Assembly (NCBI GenBank): GCA_025738555.1
Contig: JAOVFP010000002.1
Coordinates: 5,828,001-5,892,000, forward strand
Length of the DNA stretch: 64,000 bases
Reading direction: 5' to 3'
Source: Cyathus striatus
Taxonomy: Eukaryota > Basidiomycota > Agaricomycetes > Agaricales > Nidulariaceae
Made by a program: the position numbers and the translations under genes. Below, in pieces: positions 32,548 to 44,606 of the stretch. Position 1 is the first letter of the stretch, and the number at the start of each line of letters is the position of its first letter. The notes beneath the pieces are model-generated. The model saw nothing but the letters and a program-made list of their open reading frames with translations, ran no database searches and was not told the origin of the DNA.

Positions 32548-32948
32548 ATGAATACGACTCCAACCTCCGAAAAAATGGAAAATTCAAGTAGTGCTGCACA
32601 ACAGCCTGGTTTTTTCATAGATTTCATCGAAAATGCGTTTCACAGGCTTGCGACAAACCTCCGTGCTGTCGGTTTTCTTCCCTTTCCTTGTCGCTCAAAA
32701 TGTTTCTTACTTTGATTCATATATTCTACTAGAGCGGGCGGACTGACATGAGGAGTAAAGTGGCAGATGATCCAAATATGCGCGCCACACTCCCGATTCG
32801 TCCCGAAGATATATTAGAGATGAAATCATCCATCACGGCAACTGTAAGAGGCGAGAACTCTGAGGCGACTCAACATCATGAAAGAGCGACTACGAAGGCC
32901 CAGCGCCGAAAAGCTCGTCGACAGAAATCAAGAAAAAATCGAGCGTGA
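32548..32948 (+). CDS. Small hypothetical protein (111 aa)
   Basis: Two exons, 32548-32667 and 32733-32948, join in frame (112 codons with stop). The upstream TATA box and 5' UTR intron support a real gene. The first exon encodes MNTTPTSEKMENSSSAAQQP and a short amphipathic FFIDFIENAFHRLATNL. The second encodes IRPEDILEMKSSITATVRGE and a very basic C-terminus (KAQRRKARRQKSRKNRA) that could target the nucleus or bind nucleic acid. I recognise no family. The splice donor (gtcggt) is non-consensus, so the junction is tentative. Confidence 0.45.
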
Positions 32949-33136
32949 GCGAGACACATCATAGTCATTGATCTGCTTTGTATAGGTTAATATCGACTCG
33001 GAGGTAGTAAAGTAATTATTAACAGACTGATGACCGTGTATCAGTAACTAGTAGCTGTGTAATCGAGTTCTCGTTTTAGCTTGTTTAGAAGCCTTTTAGT
33101 TTGCAAGTCCTTGTTCTGCTGTATGCCTGGTGTATG

Positions 33137-33170
33137 CCACTACATGTACCTAAATAGGTACATGCAGTGG
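33137..33170. other. 34-nt near-perfect hairpin
   Basis: CCACTACATGTACCT, a four-base AAAT loop and AGGTACATGCAGTGG pair over 14 of 15 positions. It sits between the convergent 3' ends of the small gene and the HDAC gene. It might be a 3' UTR structure or a tiny palindromic insertion. Confidence 0.5.
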
Positions 33171-33472
33171 CTGAACAATGATATTATTACTTACTGTCAA
33201 ATACGCTAGCGGAAGTAAGTTTGGTGTGATTCGATATTCTGTGGCGCTGTACATAACTTGTACTTGCTACCACCAGGTTCGGGCTAGGCTCAGTCAATAG
33301 ATATATTTGTGATGCAGAACCTGAAGCGCCGGTGTAATATATAATAAAACTAAAGATACAGGAAAGATAAGTAACACACAAAGCAGAACGGCATAACCAA
33401 ACCAGCGATTGAAAAGAGCCACAGAAATACCCCTGCATCTCGATACTCGCACCACTTGCACCTCAACAAACA

Positions 33473-35524
33473 CTACGCATCAACAGCCATTCCCTCATCC
33501 CACTCTTCCCCATCCCCATCTTCCTCCGTCTTCCCACCCCGCTCCATAACCCTCCCCAGATCCAACCCCCTCGGCAACCCAGGCGAATCCCCCATCTTAC
33601 CAACAAGCACCTGCTTAAAATCCTCATCCCACCTCGCCGAACTCTGGAAAAACCGCCTTCTGCCCCCTTTCCCATAATCAAAGTGCTCATACCCAGCCTC
33701 GTGTACGGGAACGTCGTAGTATTGCCCCGTGAGCAGACTCATGCGTTTCCGCGGGGTAGATTTGAATGCTGATGCTGACGCTGCGTTCACGCGACGGCGG
33801 CGAGAGGAGGTCGAGCTGTCCGAGTCCCATTCGTCTTCGGAGGAAGAGGGGGATGAGGAGGAGAGGGTGTCGGATTCTTGCAGGTTGTACACGTACCGGG
33901 CGTGTTCTGTGAAAGCAGTTAGTGGGAAGAGGTAAGACAGGGGGTGATGACATACGGGCTAACTTCTCGTCCAAATCGTCCCGAGGTACTTGTTCGTCAA
34001 CCGGAGCAAAGCCTAAATGCTGGCCTACGCTCTCTCGAGGTGTATCCTGCATCTGGACCGAAGGCGCACAAGCTAGACTCTGCAGCTGCTCCAGTGCCGT
34101 AACCCTGCAAGAAAATTAGTTCTTAAGATCCTAACATCTAAGCAGCGATAAGGAACTCAAACGCTCACCTAACTTTATCTAATGATCCATCCTTGACATT
34201 CAGATCATCCATGTTGTTTGTCACCACTTCCAGCCTGTACCTGGGCCCAAACCATTCGAAGTACTGATTCCACGGTAACACGGGGTCAATTTCGTCTTCC
34301 ATCCCTAACGCACATGCGGTTTCGTAGGTCCATGTTCGCGCGACGTTCTTCACTGTATAGCCGCCCCCACCGAGAAGGATAAGGGGGACGTTCTGCTTCC
34401 GTAGGAATTGGACGCAGTGCGCATGACCTTTCATGGAGATGTTGAAGCACCCTAGTTTGTCGCCAGATAAGGAGTCGGAGCCGCATTGCAGGACGACAGC
34501 GGAGGGTTGGAATACTGCAAGGATTTTCGCTATCACCTGTGTATATACATCGCATTAGTACTTATCCCAGCACCGAGGAACGAAAGACGCACCGGTTCAA
34601 AAACACTCTTGTACGACTCATCCGTGATCCCATCCTTCAGTGGCACATTCACCGCATACCCCTTCCCTTTCCCTCGCCCCTTATCCTCTTGCGTCCCAGT
34701 CCCGGGGAAGTACTCTCCAAACTTGTGAAAGCTACACGTCATAACTCTATCGGTGGTGTAAAACGCCTCCTCGACGCCATCTCCGTGGTGACAGTCGATG
34801 TCGATGTACAGCACGCGGGGGTACGTCCGTAAGAGCTCCAAAATGCCAAGGACAATGTCGTTGATGTAGCAGAATCCTGATGCTTCGCGTTTTTTGGCGT
34901 GGTGCAGCCCTCCCGCCCAGTTGATACATATATCGGCGCCTCCAGAGGTGATGCGGTTTGCAGCGGCTGTGGATGTATTTAGAGTTCGTGTTAGGAATCA
35001 TAAAAGTGCTTGAAGCACCTATTGAGCCACCAGCTGATATTGTGCAGAACTCGAATACGCCATCGAATGCGGGGTTATCTTCTCCCACCAAAACTTTTCC
35101 CAACTGTCAGTGATCCATCCATCCAACAGAAGTACATGGATAAAACGTACATCTTGTTCCATGGTACGTTAGCTCCTCCGCTGTCTCCGGTGTCACTCTA
35201 TTCAAGAAATGGACATATTCATCGGTATGAAAAGCGCTCATTGCTTCTGGGCTGGCTCGTCTTGGTCTCTGGGTATCAGGGCCTCGTTAGCACTGCCCTT
35301 CATAATTCATTGCCTACTCACCAAAACGTGCATCTTTGGCAACATATTATATGCCGTCACCAGTTCGTGCGTTACCCGTATCCTGTGTGGCTTCATGGGA
35401 TGCCCCAGACCGTACGTGTATGCCCCAACATCGGCTTTTCGTTTCTCAGTAGTGGTGTTTGAGGGAGCAAGGATGACTTACAATCATAGTAGTAAGCTAC
35501 TTTTCTATTTGAACTTGAGGACAT
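33473..35524 (-). CDS. Class I histone deacetylase, HOS2-like
   Basis: Eight exons (35524-35482, 35434-35322, 35268-35151, 35093-35019, 34966-34593, 34536-34169, 34104-33956, 33906-33473) give 557 residues in frame. The HDAC core is complete: [16 protein letters not shown], the catalytic His pair in [19 protein letters not shown] (about 138-139), zinc ligands in [20 protein letters not shown] (D174, H176) and [10 protein letters not shown] (D262), and [24 protein letters not shown] rather than NYAGGLHH, and AAANRIT, point to the HOS2 (Set3-complex) branch rather than RPD3. The C-terminal ~140 residues are Ser/Asp-rich with a basic RRRRVN patch and are specific to this lineage. It removes acetyl groups from histone tails in the nucleus. 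Confidence 0.88.
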
Positions 35525-36524
35525 CGTGGATGACAGTGAGCGGAGGAAGCTAGAGCATGGAAGATGATGAAGAAAGGATTGAGAGAGGTGCCCTCGATAG
35601 CGTAGCCATTGGCAAGAGGGAACTCTCGGTTAATATCACGTGATACAATCCATTAATAGCTTTGATAACAACGGTCAACAGAAAATCACTGACAAAACTT
35701 CCAACTTCACATAGACAATGTCAACAAGCTATTTATCATTCAAATATTCATCCCCTATACGCTGCTCATTCTCAAGTTGTCTGAAGTCTTTTCTTCACAC
35801 ACTTACATCCCTCGGAGGTGCCACACCAGTACTCGCTTCCGTTGCTTTTTGTTCCAGGTTGGTTCCAGGAGTTCCGGAATCCCTGCCACAGGTTCATTCT
35901 TCAAGCTTAACTCAAATTACAACCGAATACATAATATTATGTACAGCTATTTTGTACCGCATCTTGGCATGAAATCTAAGAAGCATGGTTCAATTCGAAC
36001 CATCGAAAGCGATGTCAACAAATATAGTCCGGTAGCTATACAAAATTTCATTAGTCGCCCGAAGCATCTCCAACCCTTCCTCAGTTCCTTTGATTCACGT
36101 CTCACCGTGGAAACCCACAGTGCCTACCTGTATATTTTAAACAAGCCATAAACCATCCGCATGCAGGTCCATCATCTTCCCCATCTCCGCAGCGTACTCT
36201 GCCTACATCGACTCACGTTGGCGATCCTGGACCGCGGTCACCACAAGCTACTTATTCGTTAAACGCCGGATCGACGTGGTTATTGGCTTGCGAAATTCAG
36301 ACAATCCTTCTTCCATTATTTCGGAGAGTGATAATCATCTGGTCTGGTGGATGTCCACGCGATACAACGACGACTGAAACTTCATCGTCTCGGAGAACGT
36401 CGACGTGGGCGGCCACGTTTGTTAATAGGACATACTAATCGATTGTATAGTCACACGTAGCTATTTTCTTCCAAGCATTAAAGATGATGTACTTACCACC
36501 AGGAAGTTCGAGCTATCCTCCTCC
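35525..36524. other. Intergenic, HDAC promoter and a possible F-box relic
   Basis: There is no intact gene. 36180-36378 holds a readable stretch (see the next entry). The first ~150 bp left of 35690 presumably carry the HDAC promoter. Confidence 0.5.
36180..36378 (+). pseudogene. Possible relic of a mushroom F-box-type protein
   Basis: The forward frame reads AAYSAYIDSRWRSW, then VKRRIDVVIGLRNSDN and a stop. Mushroom F-box/LRR-like proteins commonly end in 'M..SRWR.....L.SV.L', and the upstream FISRPKHLQPFLSSF near 36045 also fits their LRR-like part. The resemblance is weak and no F-box itself was found. Confidence 0.25.
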
Positions 36525-37838
36525 ATGGCGTCACAAGTTCCTTACATCCGTCTCGAGACAGACGACTCGGAATCATATACCACACTCCCTTCATACCCCA
36601 GTAAAAAATTCGCCCGGTCTAGACCATGGCTAAAATGGCGGCCGTTATCCATAATACTCAGTTGCCTCATCCTCATCGCTACCTTCATAGTTGTCGGCAT
36701 CCACATCTGGCTTGTACCTTTCGGTTTTAATCGCGACCCCCGACCTTCATGGCTAGACGTCCCGCCATCAGAGCCATTAGTGCTCCGAGTGGCCATAATA
36801 TCCAAGGCAGACGAATTCAACAGACGGCAGGCGTTGCGGGACGCTGTCTTCCGTGGCGTCAGAGAATCCGAAGTGAAAATGGTTTACAAATTTTTCGTTG
36901 GGCATTCCGTGGACAATACTACTCCAGACGCAAAGATAATACGGTTAGAAACGGAGAAGCAGACGTTCAACGATATCATCCAGCTCGACGATATCGACGA
37001 CCGACGCAATCGAATATCAGAGAAGAGGTTTGCAGCGTTGAAATGGGTGAGAATATCTAGTTCGATTGTTCCTTTCTCTTGCTTAATGCTAACCAAGTAA
37101 GGTAGGGTGGATCGGTACCCCGCAATACATACGACTACTTCATGACTATGGACTCCGATACCTTCGTGCGGTTCGGTGCCTTGGCTAGACGCATGCCTGT
37201 CATATTTGACGAGGATGTGAATCCAAGGGAACAGGATATAATTATTGCACGAATGCGAGGGCTCGACATGTATTGGATTAACCGCGTCGAAGATGGGAAC
37301 AAGGACTCCGATACTACAGAAGATCAATTTATTACAGGACCTTGGTTCAAGTACCCTGTTGGAATTGGTTATATGCTTAGGTTCGTTCATACGGCCCTCA
37401 ATGTCTGTGACACTCATATTTAGAAAACTATATTGTAACCTTGACAGCTCGCGCTTGGTTGATACGCTTCTTGAAACAAACCCGCCAGTACCGCACCACA
37501 TCCGCTACCCATACGACGATGTGATGGTTGGCTCTTGGATAGCCTCCCTTAAGAATTTCCATGATCCTCATGCTCAATTTTGGACTCTTCCCGAGTTTGA
37601 GCATAATCCAATATCTCGTCTACCGCACAGGCCGTCACAGATTATTCATCCAAAACCTATCCTACCGCACAAAGTTGATGTGAATATAATGAATGACTGG
37701 GTAGGGTGGCACGATTATGTCGGGAGAGGGGGAAGGCAGGGGAGTTTTAGCTGGAGTAGTGTTTGTGTACATCATGTTAGTGCGGACGAGATTAGGAAGT
37801 TCAGGAAGATGAAGGAGATTAAAGATGAATGGGAGTAA
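36525..37838 (+). CDS. GT31-like glycosyltransferase, cluster copy 1
   Basis: Exons 36525-37046, 37106-37380 and 37448-37838 give 395 residues. It is a type II membrane protein: a short cytosolic tail, a TM at about residues 40-62, then a lumenal catalytic domain as in Golgi beta-1,3-glycosyltransferases. Motifs are RPSWLD and LVLRVAIISKADEFNRRQAL at the domain start, and the metal/nucleotide-sugar DxD as FMTMDSDTFVRFGAL (about 190-192). GPWFKYPVGIGYMLR and YPYDDVMVGSW match the GT31 'EDV.xG' position, and the end is WSSVCVHHV. Exon 2 begins with the GGSVP codons and is 275 nt, as in most sister copies. Donor and acceptor sugars are unknown. It is the most diverged copy in the tail, with an insertion after the DDVMVG block. 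Confidence 0.82.
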
Positions 37839-38917
37839 TAAAAATATATTACGTATTGTTGCAAGTGCTGTATAATATATGTAATTTATTACAGTAAATC
37901 TTAAGTAAATCGCTACAAAATTTAAACTAATTTCAGTGTCGGCAAACTGGTCAGCGGCCGCAACGCTGTTCAAATTTTTAAAATGTCAGATTTTTATCGA
38001 AGTCAATAGATATATATCGGCCCGGCAACCCGTCGCCGCTTAATGTGTGACAACTTTGGTCACGTTCTGTAAACTTGGTTCATTTCCTTGTCATTTCCAC
38101 ATTCATCTGCTCCCGGAGGGCTTGATTCTTCCGAGGCTCTGTCGTCCAGTTGTCGTTTGCTGCATGTGAACTTCAAACATTTCGCGTAAGTACATAGGTG
38201 TCGGTAACCGCGCGCTTCAGGACCTATTCGGGAAGGAGAATCAAGGGAGAATGAAAGCTTCCCGCCAACTTCTCTACGAAAACACTCCGCCACTCGCACT
38301 CCACGATGTTCCTCTTTATTCTAGAGTTACCTGCTAGTCTCTTCGCTCTCTGAAGTCACTAGTCTGCGGCCTACTGGTGCTAAATGTTGGGACAATATCA
38401 CAGTCACCGCTTTCCCGCTGAGCAGAAAGCTAAAGAATGGCATTGACTTATTGTGCTTTATTATCACCGTCGAACCCACCGACGCGCGGCGTGGCGTCAC
38501 AAGCTTAAGTTTCTCTTTCCCGCACAAGAACTTGCAAGAAGTTAAAACTCCCGCTACTGTATGCATTCTCCGCGCTATGCTCGCATTCTTTGCGCTCTTA
38601 TATATTCCAGTACTGGCCTTTCTAGTTCCTCCCATACTGTTACTGGGATATCCGGCTACTAAGATCTTTGTCGGCAGTCTATTCCCGTTCTGGGTATCTT
38701 TCCATGAAGGTAACTTCTTCGAGAAGGTCCTGCCTTGACGAAGGTGGCATGCTCTATCAGGTTAAGAATCTGCTGATACTAGTTGACATCAGCTTGGGAA
38801 GATGAAGCATGAAACGAGTCCGAAGTCTCCGTGAGCCTTGCCCAGCCTTACTCACACCATTGAAATGTGGATCATTCGACGCTCGCGAGCGTTTACTTGT
38901 TTCTCTCCCAAATTCCA
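37839..38917. other. Intergenic between GT copies 1 and 2
   Basis: No gene is supported in this ~1.1 kb; short frames on both strands lack family resemblance. Confidence 0.5.
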
Positions 38918-40196
38918 ATGTTCCAAGCCTGGAGGTACTCCCAGCTCCCTGCGTCGGACCCAGAAATTTCTGCTGAATTACCAGCGAAGACGACGCTCAG
39001 ACGATGGCTGCGACCAAAGCCTCTAGCTGTTATATTTTCCTCCTTGCTCTTCGTCGTCTTCCTGTTCCACTCTATTGCAAAAATGCGTTCTCCAAGACCG
39101 CCTTTCGCGTTCAACACTGACCCCCGACCAAGGTGGCTGGACAAAGACCCTATAGGTGGTCCTCTTGTTCTTCGCGTGGCTGTCATGTCTGCTCCGTATG
39201 AATTCGAAAAAAGAGAAGCAATTAGAGACACCATCTTCCGCGGTATTCGGGAGTCAGACGTGAATCTCGAATATCGATTTTTCACAGGCTCGACGACTGA
39301 TGAGTCGATACTGCCACGGCTGTTGGAAGAAATGGACGCTCACAAGGACATCATATCTCTGGATAACATCCCAGATATGCGGGAAAGGTTGTCAGAAAAG
39401 CGGTATGCGGCTCTCAAGTGGGCGAGTAATTTGTCTTAAGCTTTGGGATGTTCGTCAAGTTAATAATTTATCTTTCAGGGTGGCTCAGTTCAGAGCGGCA
39501 TATACGACTATTTCATGACCATGGACACGGATACCTTTGTGCGCTTTGGAACTCTCGCGAAGCGACTGCCAATATTTCTGAAGAAGAAACACAGGAAACC
39601 TATCCAACCTCGGAAGCAGCCAGTATTGATAGCTCGAATGCTGTCCGAGTCGCGTTATTATTTAAACACTGTATCTGACGGAAATGAAAATCCGCAAGAC
39701 CACGACGAGCTACTGGATGGTCCTGAATATCAGTATCCAGCTGGAATCGCGTATATGCTCAGGTATGTCTCTGTTTTGCTCATATGCTGATTGAGCGAGT
39801 AACAATCGCTTGCACAGCTCGTCACTGGTTGATAATCTCCTTGCTACAAATCCCCCACTGCCACATCATATCCACTACCCTTTCGACGACGTTATGATCG
39901 GAGCATGGATAGCTTCTTTGAAGCAATATCATAACCTTGACGCTAAATTCACAACTTTTATTCCTGACAAAGGCATGTTTAAACATGGGCGTCCGATGCC
40001 GCATCCGGAACCACTTCTTCCTGAGCCTGTCGATACCATTATACTGGACGATGTTGAGGGGTGGCATGACTTCCTGGGACGGGGAGGGCACGATGCATCA
40101 TTTTCGTGGAACAGCGTTTGTGTTCATCATGTGGGTCCCGAGCAGATGAGAGAGTTTAGGGCAATGGATGGTATTAGAGGGGAATGGAACTGGTAA
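38918..40196 (+). CDS. GT31-like glycosyltransferase, cluster copy 2 (GC-AG intron)
   Basis: Exons 38918-39421, 39479-39762 and 39818-40196 give 388 residues. The start at MFQAWRYSQLPASD was chosen because sister copies begin MYPPxxYxRL; an upstream in-frame ATG (38867) would add 17 residues. The TM lies at about residues 33-52. The DxD is DTD (FMTMDTDTFVRFGTL) and the late motif is YPFDDVMIGAW. Exon 2 is 284 nt, three codons longer than in the other copies, in the KHRKPIQPRK region. Intron 1 needs a GC donor (TGG|GCGAGT at 39422) to keep the reading frame found in all sisters; the nearest GT donor would shift it. Confidence 0.82.
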
Positions 40197-41024
40197 AAAT
40201 CATCCTGGTGATAAAATATTTAATCTTATGACATTATGTATGTATACTTATAGTAATATCAACTTAATGACTGCATATTAACTTGAACGCATGAATAATT
40301 CGAAGTTACTTTGCCATAAGTAATCCAAAAATAGAAGATGCCTTTTAAGGACAGGAGATTCGCATCTCTCGTCCTCTCGTATCCAAATTTGTTTTGTGCC
40401 ACCCACCTCCAGGCTCCGAGGTCCTTCGATATCGTAAGAAAGCTAAGTACATTATGATGGTTTACGTTCGTTCAATTGTTGTATGTGGTAGTCTCGGGTT
40501 TCCGTCTTTTTCTGCCCATTCGTTCTAAAGGCTGTTTGCGACCATGCGTCCTAAGAGGCGAGTTTAGGACGAATGGCCGCAAACAGACGGAAAGCCGAGA
40601 CTTGTTGTTGTTCAGTTGGTGAATTTCAAAACTCAAATCTAAGTTTAATAGCGGTTGTGCCTGTCATGTCAGTCTGGACTATACAGATTTGCGGTACGCT
40701 TTCCCCGCAAACCACCACACGCGATCTATTTAAGTAGCAGATATCTACGCAATGCATTCCCCCGCCCCCCATTCACGCTGTGGTGTGGTCGATAAACATC
40801 GAACCGGAAGAAAAGATGCCATAAAAGGCAACTCTGAAAACAGTTACTAGATAACAGTCATGTAAGCTTCTGCCGGCAGATGATGGAGGCTTGGCACGAC
40901 CGCAGCTCATCTAAGGCTTAGGCTATGGTCCTTTGCAAACGGCGAGCCCCGGTGGCGACCGAAAAATCTGATTCTCCTCCCCCCATACCCACATTGGACG
41001 GCTCTGCGCTCGTCCTGGAATGCC
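40197..41024. other. Intergenic between GT copies 2 and 3, with a small hairpin element
   Basis: No gene is supported. It holds the 111-bp hairpin element listed separately at 40491-40601. Confidence 0.5.
40491..40601. mobile_element. 111-bp foldback element (MITE-like)
   Basis: The left arm GTCTCGGGTTTCCGTCTTTT and the reverse complement of the right arm (GTCTCGGCTTTCCGTCTGTT) match over ~38 bp, including CCATTCGT.CTAA on both arms. An internal second copy of TGTTTGCGACCATGCGTCCT suggests a compound fold. No clear target-site duplication is seen and there is no coding capacity. Confidence 0.55.
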
Positions 41025-42341
41025 ATGTATCCCCCTCAGTCTCACTACTCAAGGCTAGCTACCGACCCGGAAAATGCAGATATACCAATACACTCGAGGG
41101 AGGCGCTTCTCGCTAGACTGCGCCCTTGGATACGACCTGCCGCTATAATTGGTACGGCGTTACTTCTCATTGTCGTGGTATTGGTGCACTACACCAGTGG
41201 AAGCTTTAAGGATGTCAATATACCATATGTTACGACCCCGATACCCGATTTTCCCAACGAGAAGTCGTTTGCATTCGATAAGAACCCACGGCCGTCATGG
41301 CTTGACGAAAATCCTGTTGGCGGCCCTTTAGGGCTGCGTATTGCAGTTGTTTCACGGGCAGATGAATTCGACAAGCGACAGGCCCTTCGGGAGTCTGTGT
41401 TCCTGGGTGTTCGAGATACAGACGTGAAGCTGGATTTCCGTTTTTTCGTAGGAACGCCGGTTGATTTGACGCACTGGGTTACGAGTGTACGATTGTCACG
41501 AGAAAACAGGACATATGGAGACGTTGTGGTGTTGGAGGACATTGATGATATACCGGAGAGGCTCTCGGAAAAGCGGTATCAAGCTCTAAAATGGGTATGT
41601 GGAGATTTTGTCGAGAATTAAAGATTGAAACAGAACCCCCTGTAGGGCGGTTCTGTTCCGCATGACAGCTACGACTATTTTATGACCATCGACTCAGATA
41701 CCTTTGTGCGCCTTGGTGCTCTTGCACGAAGGATGCCCTCGTTCCTCAAGAGCAAAAATATCAAACCGCGAGAGCAGCCTGTCCTCATCGGGAGGATGGG
41801 CGAGCATCTCACATATTTCGTGAACACAATCCCGGATGGGAATGAGGATCCAAGTCTGGAGGATGGATACCTCAAAGGGCCATGGTTCCCCTATCCAGCA
41901 GGCATTGGCTACATGCTGAGGTGCGTGATTCCGTGCTTTACCTTCTTTCATGGTATTGATAGGATCATTAGCTCTTCCCTCGTTAATACCCTGCTCTCCA
42001 CCGACCCCCCGCTGCCTCATCATATCCATTACCCCTCAGACGATGTGATGATCGGGGCGTGGATTGCAGCACTGCGATACTTTCCCGACAAATCAGTAGA
42101 GTTTGAGACTACCGCCGAGCATTCACCGGAGCCCGTGCATAAAGTGGTTCCTAAGCCTTACCTCCCCGAACGTATCGACACGGAAATCATCGACGATGTG
42201 GAAGGCTGGCACGACTTTATCGAGCGGGGAGGTCATGACGCTTCATTCTCATGGAGCAGTATTTGTGTGCACCATGTCACCGCGGATGAGATGATGAAGT
42301 TTAGAGCTATTGATGCTATCAAAGGAGAGTGGGATATATAA
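41025..42341 (+). CDS. GT31-like glycosyltransferase, cluster copy 3
   Basis: Exons 41025-41594, 41646-41920 and 41972-42341 give 404 residues. It starts MYPPQSHYSRLATD. A TM at about 38-58 is followed by a lumenal stem (FKDVNIPYVTTPIPDF) and the catalytic domain with RPSWLDENPVGGPLGLRIAV, FMTIDSDTFVRLGALARRMP, GPWFPYPAGIGYMLR, YPSDDVMIGAWIAALR and WHDFIERGGHDASFSWSS. It shares most of its C-terminal block with copies 2 and 4. All catalytic motifs are intact. Confidence 0.85.
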
Positions 42342-42784
42342 GAAATCTTTAAGAATAATTTACATGTGCCTATACTTATTCACAATTATACCATAGCATT
42401 ATAAGTAATCCTTCTGTCGATCATTTCGTGGGTGTAAAGTAAACTTACCTCGCTGTTGTGTTGTGTACCTAGGGGACTCCGGATCGCATAAGCTTCCTGT
42501 GATCCGTTCTTAATTCCACAACATCTTGACAACATCTTGACAAAATCAAAACTCGCCAGATTCAGATTCAGGATATGTAACAACAGCAACAATCATCAAT
42601 TGTCAATATGTCATGTTCAGTTCGGCTTGCCGGTTCTTGAAATTTCTCGGTGATGGCTTTGATGGCTATTATACGATGGCTTGGCCGCCGACCTACACCC
42701 GACCTGTCGATTTTCCTTCATCAAGTGGGTCTCTGCATTGCGCAGCCAACACGCCTCGTGTAGTCCTGCTCGTCGTCGACGCCC
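42342..42784. other. Intergenic between GT copies 3 and 4
   Basis: 443 bp. No gene or element was recognised. Confidence 0.5.
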
Positions 42785-44120
42785 ATGTACCCGCCCTCAC
42801 AATATGCCAGACTTCCAACGGAGGACGGGGAAGCCCCTCCACCCTCTGTGCCCCCTAAACCTCGCCTGGTCCTCTTTAACCGCTCGCTCCTTCGTACAGT
42901 GGTTATCAGCTTCGGAGTGTTCCTCATTGTTTTGGTCTTTGGCACATTGGCCAGAAACGCTCTTGGAAGTGCCTTAATACCATGGACACCTTCTCCGCCA
43001 CCACCACCACCTATGAAAGACGACTGGGTAGACGAAGCGTTCGCGTTCAAGAACGAGGACAAGCCTTTGTGGTTACTAGATAACCCTGCCGGTGGGCCAC
43101 TAGTGCTCAATATCGCAGTCATTTCACGCGTAGATGAATTCGACAGACGAAAGGACATGCGAGATGCGATATTCGAGGGTGTACGTCCGTCAGATGTGAA
43201 GTTCGAATACCGATTCTTCGTCGGTGCTCCTCAGGAAGGACCTGAAGGCGACAAATTGCATTCGCGCCTGTTGGAAGAAAACAAGTATTACAACGATGTC
43301 ATGATTTTGGAGAATATACCAGATATACCCGAACGCATCTCTGAGAAGCGGTATATGGCTTTCAAATGGGTGAGCCATCCAGGTCATGTTTCACACTTCA
43401 ATAACAGGCAGCTTAATATGCACACAGGCTGGAGCCATGTCGAAAAATGATTATGATTACTTCTTCACTCTCGATTCAGATACCTTTGTTCGCCTTGGGG
43501 CGTTGGCACGACGCCTTCCAGTGTTCCTCGCAGGGAAGAATATCAAGCCGAGAGAACAGCCTGTGTTAATCGGCCGCATGGGTGTGCATTGGGTCCACTT
43601 CTTGAACACTATCCCTGACGGAAACAAGGATCCCGTAGATGAAGACGAATACGTGCGTGGGCCATGGTATTCGTACCCAATGGGCATCGGTTACATGATT
43701 AGGTGAGCACCGCGCTCGTCAACATTAGAATCATTATTGACCTCCTGAAGTTCGTCGTTGGTGGAGACTTTCCTATCTACAACTCCTCCACTTCCACACC
43801 ACATCCACTATCCCTCAGACGATGTAATGATAGGCACCTGGATATCTGCGCTGCGTCTGTTCCCGAATAAGACGATTGAATTCGAAACCACTGATCCCCA
43901 TTTACACGACGAACCAGTGCATAAAGTGGTACCACCGCCCTACCTCCCGGAGGTCGTCGATACAGATATCATTGAAGATATTGAAGGATGGCATAATTTC
44001 CAGGGGCGGGAACCCAACACCGCTCCTATATCGTGGAATAGCGTCTGCATACATCACGTTGATGGCAACGAGATGAAGGTGCTTCGACATATGGACGAGA
44101 TACGAGCAGAGTGGGAATGA
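42785..44120 (+). CDS. GT31-like glycosyltransferase, cluster copy 4
   Basis: Exons 42785-43369, 43428-43702 and 43751-44120 give 409 residues. It starts MYPPSQYARLPTEDGEAPPP; the TM is at about 37-57, and a proline run (PSPPPPPPM) lies in the stem. The DxD reads FFTLDSDTFVRLGALARRLP and the late motif YPSDDVMIGTW. The exon 2 N-terminus is AGAMSKNDYDYF instead of GGSVP. The second domain block is longer (GAPQEGPEGDKLHSRL) than in copies 1-3. Confidence 0.85.
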
Positions 44121-44606
44121 TGCAGTTCGGCGTCTAATGTAGCATAAAACATAGTTCTATACCCCATAATTTGTTAATATCTTCACTTGGCTATGTAAAA
44201 CAATTCGAACAAGGCTAGATAATATGTGCTGGGAACGTCTGTAGGGATAGCGTATAAGAACAACGCATTTAACTTTCGTCAATGGTATACGATGCTTAAC
44301 AGACCTCTACGCTCGGGCGGCGGGCGCTGCAGGTTTTCGTCGACGACAGTCTGGTGCCGAGGTATGCTCGGCTATCTAAGTCTAGCCGGCTCGACAGTTT
44401 GATTGATCCATGTGGAACGGTTGATGAGCTAAATTAGTGTGGCTTCTCCACATGTCTGAGAACAGGGCATGTCAGCAGGGCGCCTGGTTCAATTGTATTG
44501 GCCTTTGATGGAGGAGTGGGAGTTGAGTGGGAACGTTGCTAACAAATGGCCACTACTGCCCGGCCCTGTGAAAAAACCTCTTTGTCTTTTTTTACCATCT
44601 TCCTTA
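44121..44606. other. Intergenic between GT copies 4 and 5
   Basis: 486 bp. No gene was recognised. An open frame runs upstream of the chosen start of copy 5 (to 44469). Confidence 0.45.

Noticed and set aside
38327..38738. Overlapping opposite frames in the gap between GT copies 1 and 2 as a gene
   Set aside because: No family resemblance and no splice structure; probably chance frames in GC-richer sequence.
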